From positions 320,139 to 384,138 of the forward strand of contig CAVWFQ010000009.1 of the NCBI GenBank assembly GCA_963754335.1: 64,000 nucleotides of DNA. Reading direction: 5' to 3'. The position numbers and the translations under genes are program-made. The DNA comes from JBBSDP01 sp963754335. Lineage in GTDB: Bacteria > Planctomycetota > Phycisphaerae > Tepidisphaerales > Tepidisphaeraceae. Of this stretch, positions 38,917 to 47,522 are shown piece by piece. Position 1 is the stretch's first letter, and every line of letters begins with the position of its first letter. A model generated the notes under the pieces. The model made no database searches. It saw nothing but the letters and a program-made list of their open reading frames with translations, and was not told the origin of the DNA.

Positions 38917-40186
38917 GTGCCTGCTGGTTTCACGGAGACGTGTGTTCTCGCCCTGTATGTCGCGATCGGGCAGGTCGCGTGGGTGCTGTACGGATACATG
39001 ATCTTTCTGGGCCATCGCAAGATGCAGCTCATGCGGCGACCGCCGCTTCTGGTTAATGTTTCTCCGCCTCTGGTTACGCTGATCATTCCCGCCAAGGATG
39101 AAGGGGAGCGGATCAGGGCTTGTCTTACTTCCGCGCTCGCCCAGGATTATTCAAATTACAGGGTCATCGCCATTGACGATCGAAGCATAGATCGGACGGG
39201 CGCGATCATGGACGAAATCGCGGCGGGGGATTCGAAACTGACGGTCCTGCACAACACGCGCCCGCCGGCCCCCGGGTGGACCGGGAAAAACAACGCATTG
39301 CATACGGCTGCCCAGGACGCACCCGGCGAATGGCTCCTGTTTGTCGATTCCGATGTCGTGCTGGAAAAAGACGCGCTTTCGGCGGCGATGGCGGTTGTGC
39401 TGCGGAAAAAATTCGATCTCCTCTCCCTGCTCCCCCGGCTCGAAAGCCATTCACTGTGGGAAAGCGTGCTGGTCCCGCTGGCGGGCGGGGCGGCTTCGAG
39501 CCTTTATCTCATCGCCCTGACCAACAACAGCCAGGTCACGGCCAATGCCTTTGCCAACGGCCAATTCATGCTGATCAATCGATCGAGCTATGACGCGATC
39601 GGCGGGCACGTCACCGTGCGCGACCGATTCTGCGAAGATGTGGAGATTGCCCGGCTGCTCAAAACGCAAGGGTTCCGCCCCCGAGTCTCCTGGGGAAACG
39701 ACTTTGCCGCGGTGCGGATGTACAGTTCCCTGAGCGGGATCATCGCCGGTTGGGCGCAGGATCTTTTACTCCGCCCGGGTTGGCAGCCCCTGGACGATTC
39801 TGATCGGCATTCTCTTCCTGATGCTGTGCTGTTTTCCCGCTTATGGAGCGCTGGCGTGGGGCGTTTATCGCATCTTTCACCCCGCGGCTTTGATTTTTCA
39901 CATCAACGCCAGCGTTGCCTGGATCAGCGCATCCGTGAATCATTTGATGTTGATGACATGGCTGCTTGGCGTGGTCTATGCCTTCAGCGGCAATCCCCGC
40001 CGCAATGCTTTTCTCTTCCCTGTCGGCGGAGTTCTCCTGATGGTCATTTTCCTCCGCGCTTTGCGCATGTGCATCACGAAAAAAGTCGAATGGCGCGGCA
40101 CCGCCTATTCGCACGTGATGGCCGCCGACCTGACAAATGGATCGTCCGTTTCAGTTGATCAAAGCTCCCTTCAGGATTCAAAATGA
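38917..40186 (+). CDS. Membrane glycosyltransferase family 2, frame broken near 39770
   Basis: N-terminal membrane helix (TCVLALYVAIGQVAWVLYGYM), GT2 catalytic domain (PLVTLIIPAKDEGERIRACL, VIAIDDRSIDRTGAIMDE, GWTGKNNAL, WLLFVDSDVVLEKDAL, FANGQFMLINRSSYDAIGGH, FCEDVEIARLLKTQGFRP) and, after the slip, two to three C-terminal helices (ILIGILFLMLCCFPAYGALA, LMLMTWLLGVVYAF, GVLLMVIFLRALRM). This matches processive or lipid-linked GT2 enzymes of the HpnB/CrtQ type. GTG 38917 is the only sensible start in frame; GGAG lies 15 bases upstream. The stop overlaps the ATG of the next gene (ATGA). Acceptor unknown. Confidence 0.82.
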
Positions 40187-41377
40187 ACACCGCGCCTTTC
40201 GTCGATTTGCATTACCGTTGATTATTTTTTGTCTGGCCATTTCGCCTCCGACCGCGTGGAGCGACCCGGCTCCTCCGGCAACTCAGCCCGCCGATCATTC
40301 CAGCGGCACGATTCCCGCTGATGATTCGCGAATTGGTTTTTCCCCCTATGTGTGGAAAAAAACCGGCGCCGCCGCCGCGGCCCGGGCCGAAGCGACCATG
40401 CCAGGGGCCTATCTGAAACTCGCCGTTCAAAGCTCAAAATCGGTTCAACTGCTGATCGATGGATCTGCAAACAAGGGATGCCCGCCGGCGGCAATGCCCG
40501 TCGTCGATTCTTCCATCGATCACGGTCCGTTCACGACCAAGCAATTGACGATCACCGACGGCATTTATCCATTTGTGCTCGCTGAGAATCTCGATTCCAC
40601 GAAGCCGCACCAGGTCGACTTCTTTTTTCGCTCCGCCAGCCTCGGTCCCAATCGCTGGCAGGCGTCAACCGTGCATGTGCGGATTGCCGGCGTTCAGCTC
40701 GACCCCGGGGGATCGCTCGCGCCGTTTCACAGCGACCGCGCCTTGCCCTCGGCTTCGGCGACTCGATCACAGAAGGCGTCTGTGTGGAAGGTCTCTGCCC
40801 GTATTACTCGAACCTGTTGATGAACAATGCCCGGGTCACCTGGTTTCCGCTTGTCTGTGCGGCGCTCGACTGCGAATACGGCCAACTCGGCACCGGCGGG
40901 CAGGGAATGGTCAAGCAGGGGATGGCCCTTCCTCCATTGCCGCAGACCTGGGACCACTATGACGCCGATACTTCCCGACTCGTCAATGGTCTGCTTCAAC
41001 CCGAACCCGATTATGTTTTCTGCGCGATGGGAACCAACGATTTCCTGAAAGATGGTCATGAGCCATCTGACATCACCTCCGCCTACACGGGGTGGCTGGA
41101 ATCCGTTCGGAAGGCCGCGCCTCACACCGCGATTTTCTGCGTCGTTCCGCCCCTGGGGTGGCACGCCACGGAAGTGGCGGCGGCAGTCGCGGCGCGCAAT
41201 AAGGTGGGGGATTCAAACGTTCACTTGATCGACACTGCCCGCGTCAAGGAAGGGTATGACGGCTGGCACGCCACCGAATTTGCACCTGATGGCGTCCATC
41301 CTTCCGAGTATGGAAACGCTGTTCTCGCCGCGTTGATTTCCAGCGAAGCACAGAAGGCGCTGGGCAGCAGGAATTAG
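40183..41377 (+). CDS. Exported SGNH/GDSL hydrolase, frame broken
   Basis: ATG 40183 overlaps the GT2 stop and has AGGA seven bases upstream, but its frame stops after 12 codons; the adjacent frame continues a signal peptide RFALPLIIFCLAISPPTAWS, so a slip near 40195 is likely. A beta-rich N-terminal domain (~40-190) follows, then after a second slip near 40750 the SGNH domain: GDSITEGVCVEGL (nucleophile Ser), GTGGQGM, MGTNDF, and PDGVHPSEYGN with the Asp-His pair. Coupled to the GT2 gene, so it may deacylate or modify the glycan made by that enzyme (inference). Confidence 0.75.
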
Positions 41378-41390
41378 CTTCCCTCCCCTC

Positions 41391-41481
41391 TTTTTGCGCT
41401 CTTTGCGTTTTCTCGCGGCCTTCATCTTCTCGAAGATGCAATAGACATTGGCTGCAAAAAGGCGCAAGAGACGCAAAAGCA
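41391..41481. repeat. Inverted repeat (family H) TTTTTGCGC/GCGCAAAAA-like
   Basis: Left arm 41391-41413 (TTTTTGCGCTCTTTGCGTTT) and right arm 41453-41481 (GCAAAAAGGCGCAAGAGACG) are inverted, imperfect copies. It follows the SGNH gene on the plus strand and may end its transcript. Confidence 0.55.
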
Positions 41482-41557
41482 ACTGCGGGGCACATCCAAA
41501 CATCTGTTTCTGCCTGGTGTCGGCCTTCCGATGGGTTCGTTGATTCATCTCATGGAC

Positions 41558-41576
41558 GGGGAACGATGGGTTCCCC
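41558..41576 (+). promoter_or_regulatory. Leader hairpin GGGGAAC-GATGG-GTTCCCC
   Basis: A 7-bp perfect stem with a 5-base loop GATGG, 64 bases upstream of the LEPR-like gene start. A near-identical hairpin with one covarying base pair and loop GACGG stands upstream of the 25-codon gene at 42415-42435. See findings. Confidence 0.5.
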
Positions 41577-41640
41577 TTAAAAAAGGCTGATCGGCGCTCA
41601 ACGTGCGCTGCTGGCGTTGTTTCACGAATTTGTCCTCAGC

Positions 41641-42276
41641 ATGCGCAAAAAAAATATGTCATCATTCATCGAACAACTCGAATCGCGCGAGCTTTTCTCC
41701 GTGAACGGGACAACGATATCCGCCCACCAGGCCGCGATCCTGACTGCGGCAACGGCCGCCCGGTCGGATCTGTCCCTGATCTTTTCCACCTCAAAGGTGG
41801 ATGACTCCGTGGTCTTCGTCGAGCTTTCCGCGATCGCGAAAAAATCGAATACACCGCTCATCGCCCGGCTCGAATCGGATCTCAACAAGGCTGCCGATTT
41901 CCTGACGAAAGACCTCGGCGGCCTGCTCGGTCCCGCGCTCGCTGTTACGTCCAAAACTGCCGGCGATGCGGCTCGACTCTTATCTGCATTCAGCACGAAG
42001 CTGGACAGCACGCTCATCGCCGACGAAAAGGCGCTGGTCAAATCCGTGAGCGTGCCCGCGGCCAAATTCAACGCGATTTTGGGCGGAACGAGCGTCACGA
42101 ACGATCTGAATGCGTTGCTCGATGCAAACTCCGGCGACGTCAAGCTCCGCGCCGCGATCGATGAACGTCTTTCTGCCGTCGCGCGAGCCAAGGTGACATT
42201 GGGCGCCGCCGTCGGAACATTGGCATCGCAGGTCCTTTCGTTTGAGTCGGACCTGAAGACAGTTACCGGCGGATGA
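41641..42276 (+). CDS. LEPR-XLL-like small protein of unknown function
   Basis: About 211 residues. Near the N-terminus it has FIEQLESRELFSVNG, which resembles the LEPR-XLL motif that marks planctomycete surface proteins. The remainder is Ala/Ser/Leu/Lys-rich, predicted all-helical with heptad character (IARLESDLNKAADFLTKDLG, AAIDERLSAVARAKVTLGAA), like an extended coiled-coil bundle. No signal peptide is clear upstream of the motif. Start could be 41641 (MRKKNMSS) or 41656 (MSSFIEQ). It sits between a leader hairpin and a strong terminator, so it is a one-gene transcript. Function unknown. Confidence 0.7.
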   Translation: MRKKNMSSFIEQLESRELFSVNGTTISAHQAAILTAATAARSDLSLIFSTSKVDDSVVFVELSAIAKKSNTPLIARLESDLNKAADFLTKDLGGLLGPALAVTSKTAGDAARLLSAFSTKLDSTLIADEKALVKSVSVPAAKFNAILGGTSVTNDLNALLDANSGDVKLRAAIDERLSAVARAKVTLGAAVGTLASQVLSFESDLKTVTGG

Positions 42277-42304
42277 TCGGCAAAAAGGCGAAAGTTGATC
42301 GCAT

Positions 42305-42336
42305 CGGCCCTTCCGGACTTTGATCCTGAAGGGCCG
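42305..42336 (+). terminator. Intrinsic terminator of the LEPR-like gene
   Basis: Stem CGGCCCTTC (42305-42313) pairs with GAAGGGCCG (42328-42336), with further GGA/TCC pairing inside, followed by CTTCTTT. It lies 28 bases after the stop codon. Its sequence is related to the terminator at 42583-42616. Confidence 0.75.
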
Positions 42337-42414
42337 CTTCTTTACGTGCGGGCTGGAAGAAAATTGTGAGGCAGGTGTCGGGTTTTCGACGTTTTTGCTG
42401 ATGGTATAGATGTA

Positions 42415-42435
42415 CGGGAAACGACGGGTTTCCCG
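42415..42435 (+). promoter_or_regulatory. Leader hairpin CGGGAAAC-GACGG-GTTTCCCG
   Basis: An 8-bp perfect stem with loop GACGG, 25 bases upstream of the 25-codon gene. Just before it, TGGTATAGAT at 42402-42411 could be an extended -10 box, which would put the hairpin at the very 5' end of the transcript. Related to the hairpin at 41558-41576. Confidence 0.5.
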
Positions 42436-42460
42436 AACACGAAATTCAACGGAGACCCAA

Positions 42461-42538
42461 ATGTGCTTCTGGCGTTATTACACCTTCGTCGATGCCTTCG
42501 GATTTATCCGAACCGTTTACCGCTACGTCTGCATCTGA
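42461..42538 (+). CDS. 25-residue aromatic-rich peptide
   Basis: ATG with GGAG six bases upstream (42451-42454), 25 codons, TGA at 42536-42538. The peptide has nine aromatic residues of 25 (pattern FW, YY, F, F, F, Y, Y), two Arg near the end, and Cys at position 2 and position 24 that could form a disulfide. It is preceded by a leader hairpin and followed 44 bases later by a perfect terminator, so it appears to be a complete monocistronic unit. It could be a small membrane-active or signalling peptide, or a leader peptide whose aromatic codons sense charged tRNA before the terminator. No homolog recalled; existence as a gene rests on the ribosome site and flanking structures. Confidence 0.5.
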   Translation: MCFWRYYTFVDAFGFIRTVYRYVCI

Positions 42539-42582
42539 TTCGACGCACCCTCGATTAGTGCAGCAAGCGAAAACCGGCATCC

Positions 42583-42616
42583 GCGGCCCTCCGGGACTCT
42601 TGACCCGGAGGGCCGC
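42583..42616 (+). terminator. Intrinsic terminator of the small peptide gene
   Basis: A perfect 13-bp GC-rich stem (GCGGCCCTCCGGG at 42583-42595 and its complement at 42604-42616) with an 8-base loop and ACCTTTT after it. The loop ACTCTTGA resembles the ACTTTGAT loop of the terminator at 42305-42336. Confidence 0.8.
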
Positions 42617-42882
42617 ACCTTTTGGCGTGGGGGACTGAGTTATTTTCATTCAGCTCGCCTCTTTACGGTGAACTCATTCTGGTACTGCCGGGCCCGACGC
42701 CGTCAATATCGATGACATTATGCCGGCGGGGGTTCATCATAGTTGACGGTCACCGCTTAACGTGAAACGAAATTACGATGTTGTCATCACAACTATTGGC
42801 GGCCTGCATTTTATTTACTTTCCCGTTCAACAAGGATTTGCTAATTACTGGACAAACAGATACGGGATTTGTGCTTCTTATG

Positions 42883-43668
42883 AATGAAAAAACAATCTCT
42901 TCTTTTTCCGACGACGATGTGCGAAGCGTGGTGCGAATACTCGGGGAGGTCGCCGGAATGACCGAAGACATTCCGGTCCGGCGTCGGCGACTGTGCGAAC
43001 AACTCGCCAAATTGATAGACGGCGATATCTGGACCTGGCTTCTCGCGCGCGACGATCCCAATGCACGCGACGTCATCGGATACGCCTTCGTCGATGGGGG
43101 ATGGGCGGCGGAGGAAACGGAGAAACGCGAGATATTCCGGCACGGCACCATGACCGAAGACGTGCGCTTCGTGAATGACTGGGTTCGCGGCAAACCGCGC
43201 CATGAAACGACAACCCGGCAGGATATCTTATCCGACTCCGAATGGAGCCAATCGCCGCTCCTGACTCGGCATTTCAGTCGCGCGGGCGTCAGCGAATTCT
43301 TCATCTCGCTTTACCCGATGGAGAATCAGATCATCAGTTCGATTTTTTTCCTCCGCCGCACGGGAAAGCCCCCGTTTTCTCTAAGAGATAAGGCACTGGC
43401 CCATCTCGTTCTCGGACAGGTCGATTGGCTGCACCGCGCAGATCCGAAAATCGAGATATCCAGGGAAATTCCAACCCTGACGCATCGCCAGCGGCAGATT
43501 CTGTTCATGCTTCTGGAAGGGGAAGGGCGAAAGCAAATCGCCCGGAAGCTGCGCATTTCTCCTCACACGGCTGCCGATCACATTCAGGCTGTTTACGGCC
43601 ATTTTGCGGTCAATTCGCAAAGCGAGCTGGTCTCCTACTTCTATCGTGGCGGGGCCGCCCGGACCTGA
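42883..43668 (+). CDS. LuxR-family transcriptional regulator
   Basis: The C-terminal ~65 residues are a LuxR helix-turn-helix: IPTLTHRQRQILFMLLEGEG, RKQIARKLRISPHTAADHIQ, AVYGHFAVNSQSELVSYF. The ~200-residue N-terminus (SFSDDDVRSVVRILGEVAGM; DIWTWLLARDDPNARDVIGY) looks like the GAF/PAS-like sensor of planctomycete LuxR proteins with no recognised ligand site. I choose ATG 42883 (MNEKTISSFSDDDV) because sequence before it is AT-rich and unlike the family; an upstream ATG at 42778 gives 35 more residues. Target genes unknown; the convergent prepilin gene and the upstream small-peptide cassette are its neighbours. Confidence 0.83.
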   Translation, partial: NEKTISSFSDDDVRSVVRILGEVAGMTEDIPVRRRRLCEQLAKLIDGDIWTWLLARDDPNARDVIGYAFVDGGWAAEETEKREIFRHGTMTEDVRFVNDWVRGKPRHETTTRQDILSDSEWSQSPLLTRHFSRAGVSEFFISLYPMENQIISSIFFLRRTGKPPFSLRDKALAHLVLGQVDWLHRADPKIEISREIPTLTHRQRQILFMLLEGEGRKQIARKLRISPHTAADHIQAVYGHFAVNSQSELVSYFYRGGAART

Positions 43669-44439
43669 TCAGAAGTAATAGTAGACGCCGACCCCGGGAA
43701 CGAGCAGTTTGTAGCCGGCGGAAGTGTCTGCGTCATCTGAATTCAGGTCAATGTAGCCCTTATCAACCCATTCGACGCTTCCGTCAGACCACGCCCGATG
43801 CTGTCCGCGCAGCGGCCCGGTGTCCTGGACATCCTGAAAGGCCGGATTGAACCGGACACCGGTGGACAAATGGAAGTAGGCATACCCTGGCGAGCCGGGC
43901 GCATTGACGAATTGAATTTCATCCGCCCAGATCACTCCCCGATTCGTTCCCCGGATGTCCGCCACGTGATCCGATTGCAGAACCACTCCAATTGGGTTTG
44001 GCGTCTGATCCAAACCGGCGCAATAGACGTATCCGGTGAGCCAGTACGGGTTTCCCAGCGAGGTGTCGCACTGGAGAAATTGTTCGACCTGCGATCGAAA
44101 CGGACAAACCAGTATCGCCGGCAAATCGCTGACGAGCATCGAAGTCGTCACATTCTGCCATCCCATCACGGCGCCAAGCTGGTCGATTAATGTTGGCGTG
44201 ATCGTATTGGGAACCAGGCCGTCATAAGCGCTCATGAATACCGCCGGCGGAAAGCGCTTCTGCTCGTTCAGGTACATCGTGCAGGCGGCCGAGAGCTGAT
44301 GCAGTCGGCTGGCGCAATCCGTGCGGCGGGCCGCCTCGCGGGCCTTGGCCAATGCCGGAAGCAGTACGGCAATTAATACCGCGATGATGCCGATCACGAC
44401 CAACAGCTCAACAAGCGAGAAACCGTTTCGGCGACGCAT
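43669..44439 (-). CDS. Prepilin-type N-terminal cleavage/methylation protein
   Basis: RRRNGFSLVELLVVIGIIAVLIAVLLPAL is a type IV prepilin leader and helix, followed by AKAREAARRTDCASRLHQLS. The C-terminal signature is a modified SDGSVEWVDKGY (usual form DGHV/DGSV). 256 residues, intact. These proteins are numerous in planctomycetes and are presumed pseudopilins or exported surface proteins; their exact role is unknown. The stop lies two bases from the convergent LuxR gene stop. Divergent from the PEP-CTERM gene. Confidence 0.85.
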   Translation of the reverse strand: MRRRNGFSLVELLVVIGIIAVLIAVLLPALAKAREAARRTDCASRLHQLSAACTMYLNEQKRFPPAVFMSAYDGLVPNTITPTLIDQLGAVMGWQNVTTSMLVSDLPAILVCPFRSQVEQFLQCDTSLGNPYWLTGYVYCAGLDQTPNPIGVVLQSDHVADIRGTNRGVIWADEIQFVNAPGSPGYAYFHLSTGVRFNPAFQDVQDTGPLRGQHRAWSDGSVEWVDKGYIDLNSDDADTSAGYKLLVPGVGVYYYF

Positions 44440-44693
44440 GGGTTGAAGTGGGAATCCCCGTTGTAAAGCGCGGGCAGTTGGAGAGCGGAGCGTACGCGAA
44501 ACGGCTCGTCACGTCTATCGTGCAGAACAGACAAGGCTTGGGGGCCCGATCAATTTCTGCGATCCCCCTCAACTGTGGGATAGACAAATTCAATCGCGGG
44601 CCGCTAGATTCCCGCCGCCCCAGCACGCCATTACTGATGGAAAAGTGCGATGAGGTGGAGAAAACAGCTTTCAGTTGGTTTGCAGGAGCGAGC

Positions 44694-47480
44694 ATGAAAA
44701 ACTGCGAATCGGGTTCAAGGCTATCCGGGGGAAAAATGGATGATCTGGGCTTGGTCGTGCATCGCCGCTCCATCGCTGCTCGGCGATTGCTGTGGGCCGC
44801 CGTCGTCACGGCGGCGATCTCTCCTCTGCAAGGCTTCGCCGATGACGTGAATACACCCGGCAGCAGCGGAGGCGGCGATGCCAACGCGACCGTGAGCAAC
44901 TCCACCGATACAACCAACAGTGCCACCGCCACGGGTGGCGCAGGAACGGGCGGGGCCCAGTCGTTTACGAGTGCACCGGGCGGCTCCGGGGGCAACGGGG
45001 GAACCGCCAACGCCAGTTCAACCAGCAACGCCATCGATTCCACTTCCAGCACCGCCACCGCAACCGGCGGAAACGGGGGAGGCGGGGGCCCCGGCCCGGA
45101 TGGCGGCTATAACCTGTCCCTTTACGGTCCCGGCGGCTCGGGAGGAAGTGGAAACGCCACCGCCGCCATCAACACGTACTACATCGGGACTGCATCGGTG
45201 ACCGCCAGAGCGATCGGCGGAAACCTCGGCATTGGCGATCCCTTTGGAACGGGTGGCGCGGCCTCGGCCTCAGTGACCGGCGTCAACTCCGTGGGATCGA
45301 TCAGCGGCGACGCCGAGGCGTCCGGCGGCGGCCCCGGTTATGGCGGCAACGTGCTCGGCGGAACGGGCGGAAACGCCACCGCCTCACTTAATCTCACCGC
45401 GCTCGGCAACGTCACCGGCATCGCCGACGCAACAGGTGGCTCTGGCAGCGGAAACGCAACCGGTGGGACCCCTTCCCTTGGAACCGTGTACGGCAGATCC
45501 ACCGGCGGCGGCTCCGTTAACCTCTCCGCCTATGCGTCATCTGAGAGCGGGGGCAATGGAGTCTCTGTCAGCGTTACCAATGGCGTTGACGGTGACACGA
45601 CGGGAAGTCTGACCCTAAGCCAAAATGCTTACGGCGCGCCGGGCGCCGAGTTTAATGGCAGTGGCGGAGACGGCTACAGCTCGCTGACCGTTTCCAAGGC
45701 GAGCCTTTCTCTTTCGGTCTATTCCGAAGCCAGGGGCGGCGGGGCCGACGATGGTTACGTTGGCAATTATTCGGGTACACATGTTGGCGGAAACGCGACC
45801 TCCATCGTCAGTGCGGCCAACTCTGCCGGTCCCTCTGCGGCCACCGTCGTCGCCTCGGCCGGCCCCGGCGGGTTTAACGAGCAAAACGGTGGGATCGGTG
45901 GAACGGCCAATGCCTCCTCCACGTCGTCTACCACCGGCGATGGTCACTCGGCTTCGACCGTAGGAACTGCTTCCGGCGGCGGCGGCGGCTCGGGTGATAG
46001 TGGCGGCAACTATACCGGAGCAACTGCCGGCAACGGTGGAAAGGCTACGATCACCGGCAATGCCACGGCAACCGGCGACAGTTCGGCATCGGCCAACGTC
46101 GCCGCAAACGGCGGCAACGGCGGTTCGAATTATTATGATCCTCCAAGCTTTCCCGTGACGGGCGGCGCCGGTGGAAGCGCAACGGCCAGTGGAAGCGCCA
46201 CGTCCAACGCCACGGCGGCGAACAGCAATTCCGTGAAGGTCCAGGTCGCTGCCAACGGAGGCGGCGGCGGAACCGGGATCGGGACCGGCCATAACGGCGG
46301 GGCCGGTGGCTCGGCCACGGTCAGCTCCGCTTACGGCAGCGCCGTTTCCGCAAACGTCACAGTCACCGCAATTCAGGCCGGTGGCGCGGGTGGCACCGGC
46401 TCCAGCGGCGCGACGCCGGGGATCGGCGCCGATTCCGCGATCACCAACGCCGTCAGCGGATCCACTGCCGGCCTACTTACCCTCGATCAACGCGCCATCG
46501 CCGGAGACGGCGGCATTTCCAACGGCGGCAACGGCGCAGTCGGCGGTAATGCGATCTCCAATCTCACGGCCAGCAATCCAGGCGGCGGCGGGCTCGTCGC
46601 TACCGCCGAAGCCACCGGCGGGAGCGGCGGAGAAGCCTCGTCAGGCGCCGGCTTTACCGGCGGGACCGGCGGCAACGCTTCGGCGACTGTCACGATCAGT
46701 GGTACGGCCAACTCCGCCGTCGCCAACGCGGTCGGCGGGGTCGGCGGCGATAGCCGTTACGGCGCGGCAACTGGCCTTGGCGGCTCGGCCACCGCCATCA
46801 TCCATGATGGCGCGATCAACGTGCAGCAGGTCGTCGTCGCCTCCGGATCAGCCGGCGCCATCGCCAACTTGAGCTTGACCGGCAATACCTTGACGTTCCC
46901 CAACAATACGCTCCTTGGCAGACTGAACATCGCGGCGGGCGCCGTCAATCTCGGCTCGGTCAATAATCTCGGCACGATTCACCTCGCTGGCGGTACGATC
47001 GACGCTCCCAGCGGGCTGAGCGTCGGCGACGGCATCCTCAGCGGATCGGGCACCATCGAGGGAAACCTCACCTTTGCCGCCGACCCCTCTACCCTCGCTT
47101 TCGATCTCCGCAGCGCCAGCGATTACGATTCAATCACCGTTGACGGAGACGCGCCGCTGGCCGGCAATCTGCAAATCACGCTCGCTAACGGATTCAAACC
47201 GTCCAGCTCCGACACATTCACCATTTTCGACGTCGAATCCCCTCACACGCTCAGCGGGTCTTTCCTGGACGCCGCTGACGGCGGATTCCTCGAGGACACC
47301 AACGGCTCCGGCTACTTCACCGTGAACTACGCCGACGCCCGGTTTCCCAATGAAATCGTGCTCTCCGATTTTCAAGCCACGGTTCCAGAACCCGGTGCTC
47401 CCGCGGCAGTCGCTCTGGGCGGAATCGCTTTTGTCATGTGGCGGCGCAGGCGTCCTGAGCGCGGCGAAGTATTCGCGTAA
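44694..47480 (+). CDS. Very Gly/Ala/Ser/Thr/Asn-rich PEP-CTERM surface protein
   Basis: About 928 residues. ATG 44694 has AGGAG a few bases upstream; a signal peptide follows (RRLLWAAVVTAAISPLQGFA). Residues ~55-760 are low-complexity, built of GGNGG, GGAGG, GSGGNA and SATATGG words in the style of mycobacterial PE_PGRS proteins. Residues ~760-900 are a beta-helix-like region of the autotransporter/PEP kind (LAGGTIDAPSGLSVGDGILS, SGTIEGNLTF, GDAPLAGNLQITLANGF). It ends with the PEP-CTERM sorting signal VPEPG, a helix (AAVALGGIAFVMW) and RRRRPERGE. Exosortase should anchor or release it. Likely an extracellular matrix or adhesion protein (inference). Confidence 0.85.
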   Translation: MKNCESGSRLSGGKMDDLGLVVHRRSIAARRLLWAAVVTAAISPLQGFADDVNTPGSSGGGDANATVSNSTDTTNSATATGGAGTGGAQSFTSAPGGSGGNGGTANASSTSNAIDSTSSTATATGGNGGGGGPGPDGGYNLSLYGPGGSGGSGNATAAINTYYIGTASVTARAIGGNLGIGDPFGTGGAASASVTGVNSVGSISGDAEASGGGPGYGGNVLGGTGGNATASLNLTALGNVTGIADATGGSGSGNATGGTPSLGTVYGRSTGGGSVNLSAYASSESGGNGVSVSVTNGVDGDTTGSLTLSQNAYGAPGAEFNGSGGDGYSSLTVSKASLSLSVYSEARGGGADDGYVGNYSGTHVGGNATSIVSAANSAGPSAATVVASAGPGGFNEQNGGIGGTANASSTSSTTGDGHSASTVGTASGGGGGSGDSGGNYTGATAGNGGKATITGNATATGDSSASANVAANGGNGGSNYYDPPSFPVTGGAGGSATASGSATSNATAANSNSVKVQVAANGGGGGTGIGTGHNGGAGGSATVSSAYGSAVSANVTVTAIQAGGAGGTGSSGATPGIGADSAITNAVSGSTAGLLTLDQRAIAGDGGISNGGNGAVGGNAISNLTASNPGGGGLVATAEATGGSGGEASSGAGFTGGTGGNASATVTISGTANSAVANAVGGVGGDSRYGAATGLGGSATAIIHDGAINVQQVVVASGSAGAIANLSLTGNTLTFPNNTLLGRLNIAAGAVNLGSVNNLGTIHLAGGTIDAPSGLSVGDGILSGSGTIEGNLTFAADPSTLAFDLRSASDYDSITVDGDAPLAGNLQITLANGFKPSSSDTFTIFDVESPHTLSGSFLDAADGGFLEDTNGSGYFTVNYADARFPNEIVLSDFQATVPEPGAPAAVALGGIAFVMWRRRRPERGEVFA

Positions 47481-47522
47481 GATTTTCGACCCAGTCCTAT
47501 TTAGGGGCTTGAGCGGGATTCT

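Noticed and set aside
45615..46292. Minus-strand frame opposite the Gly-rich PEP-CTERM gene
   Set aside because: Low-complexity codons such as GGN/GCN leave the opposite strand open; no start signal or protein feature.
45000..46800. Tandem DNA repeat array in the Gly-rich gene
   Set aside because: The repetition is at protein composition level; no exact nucleotide period could be seen by eye.
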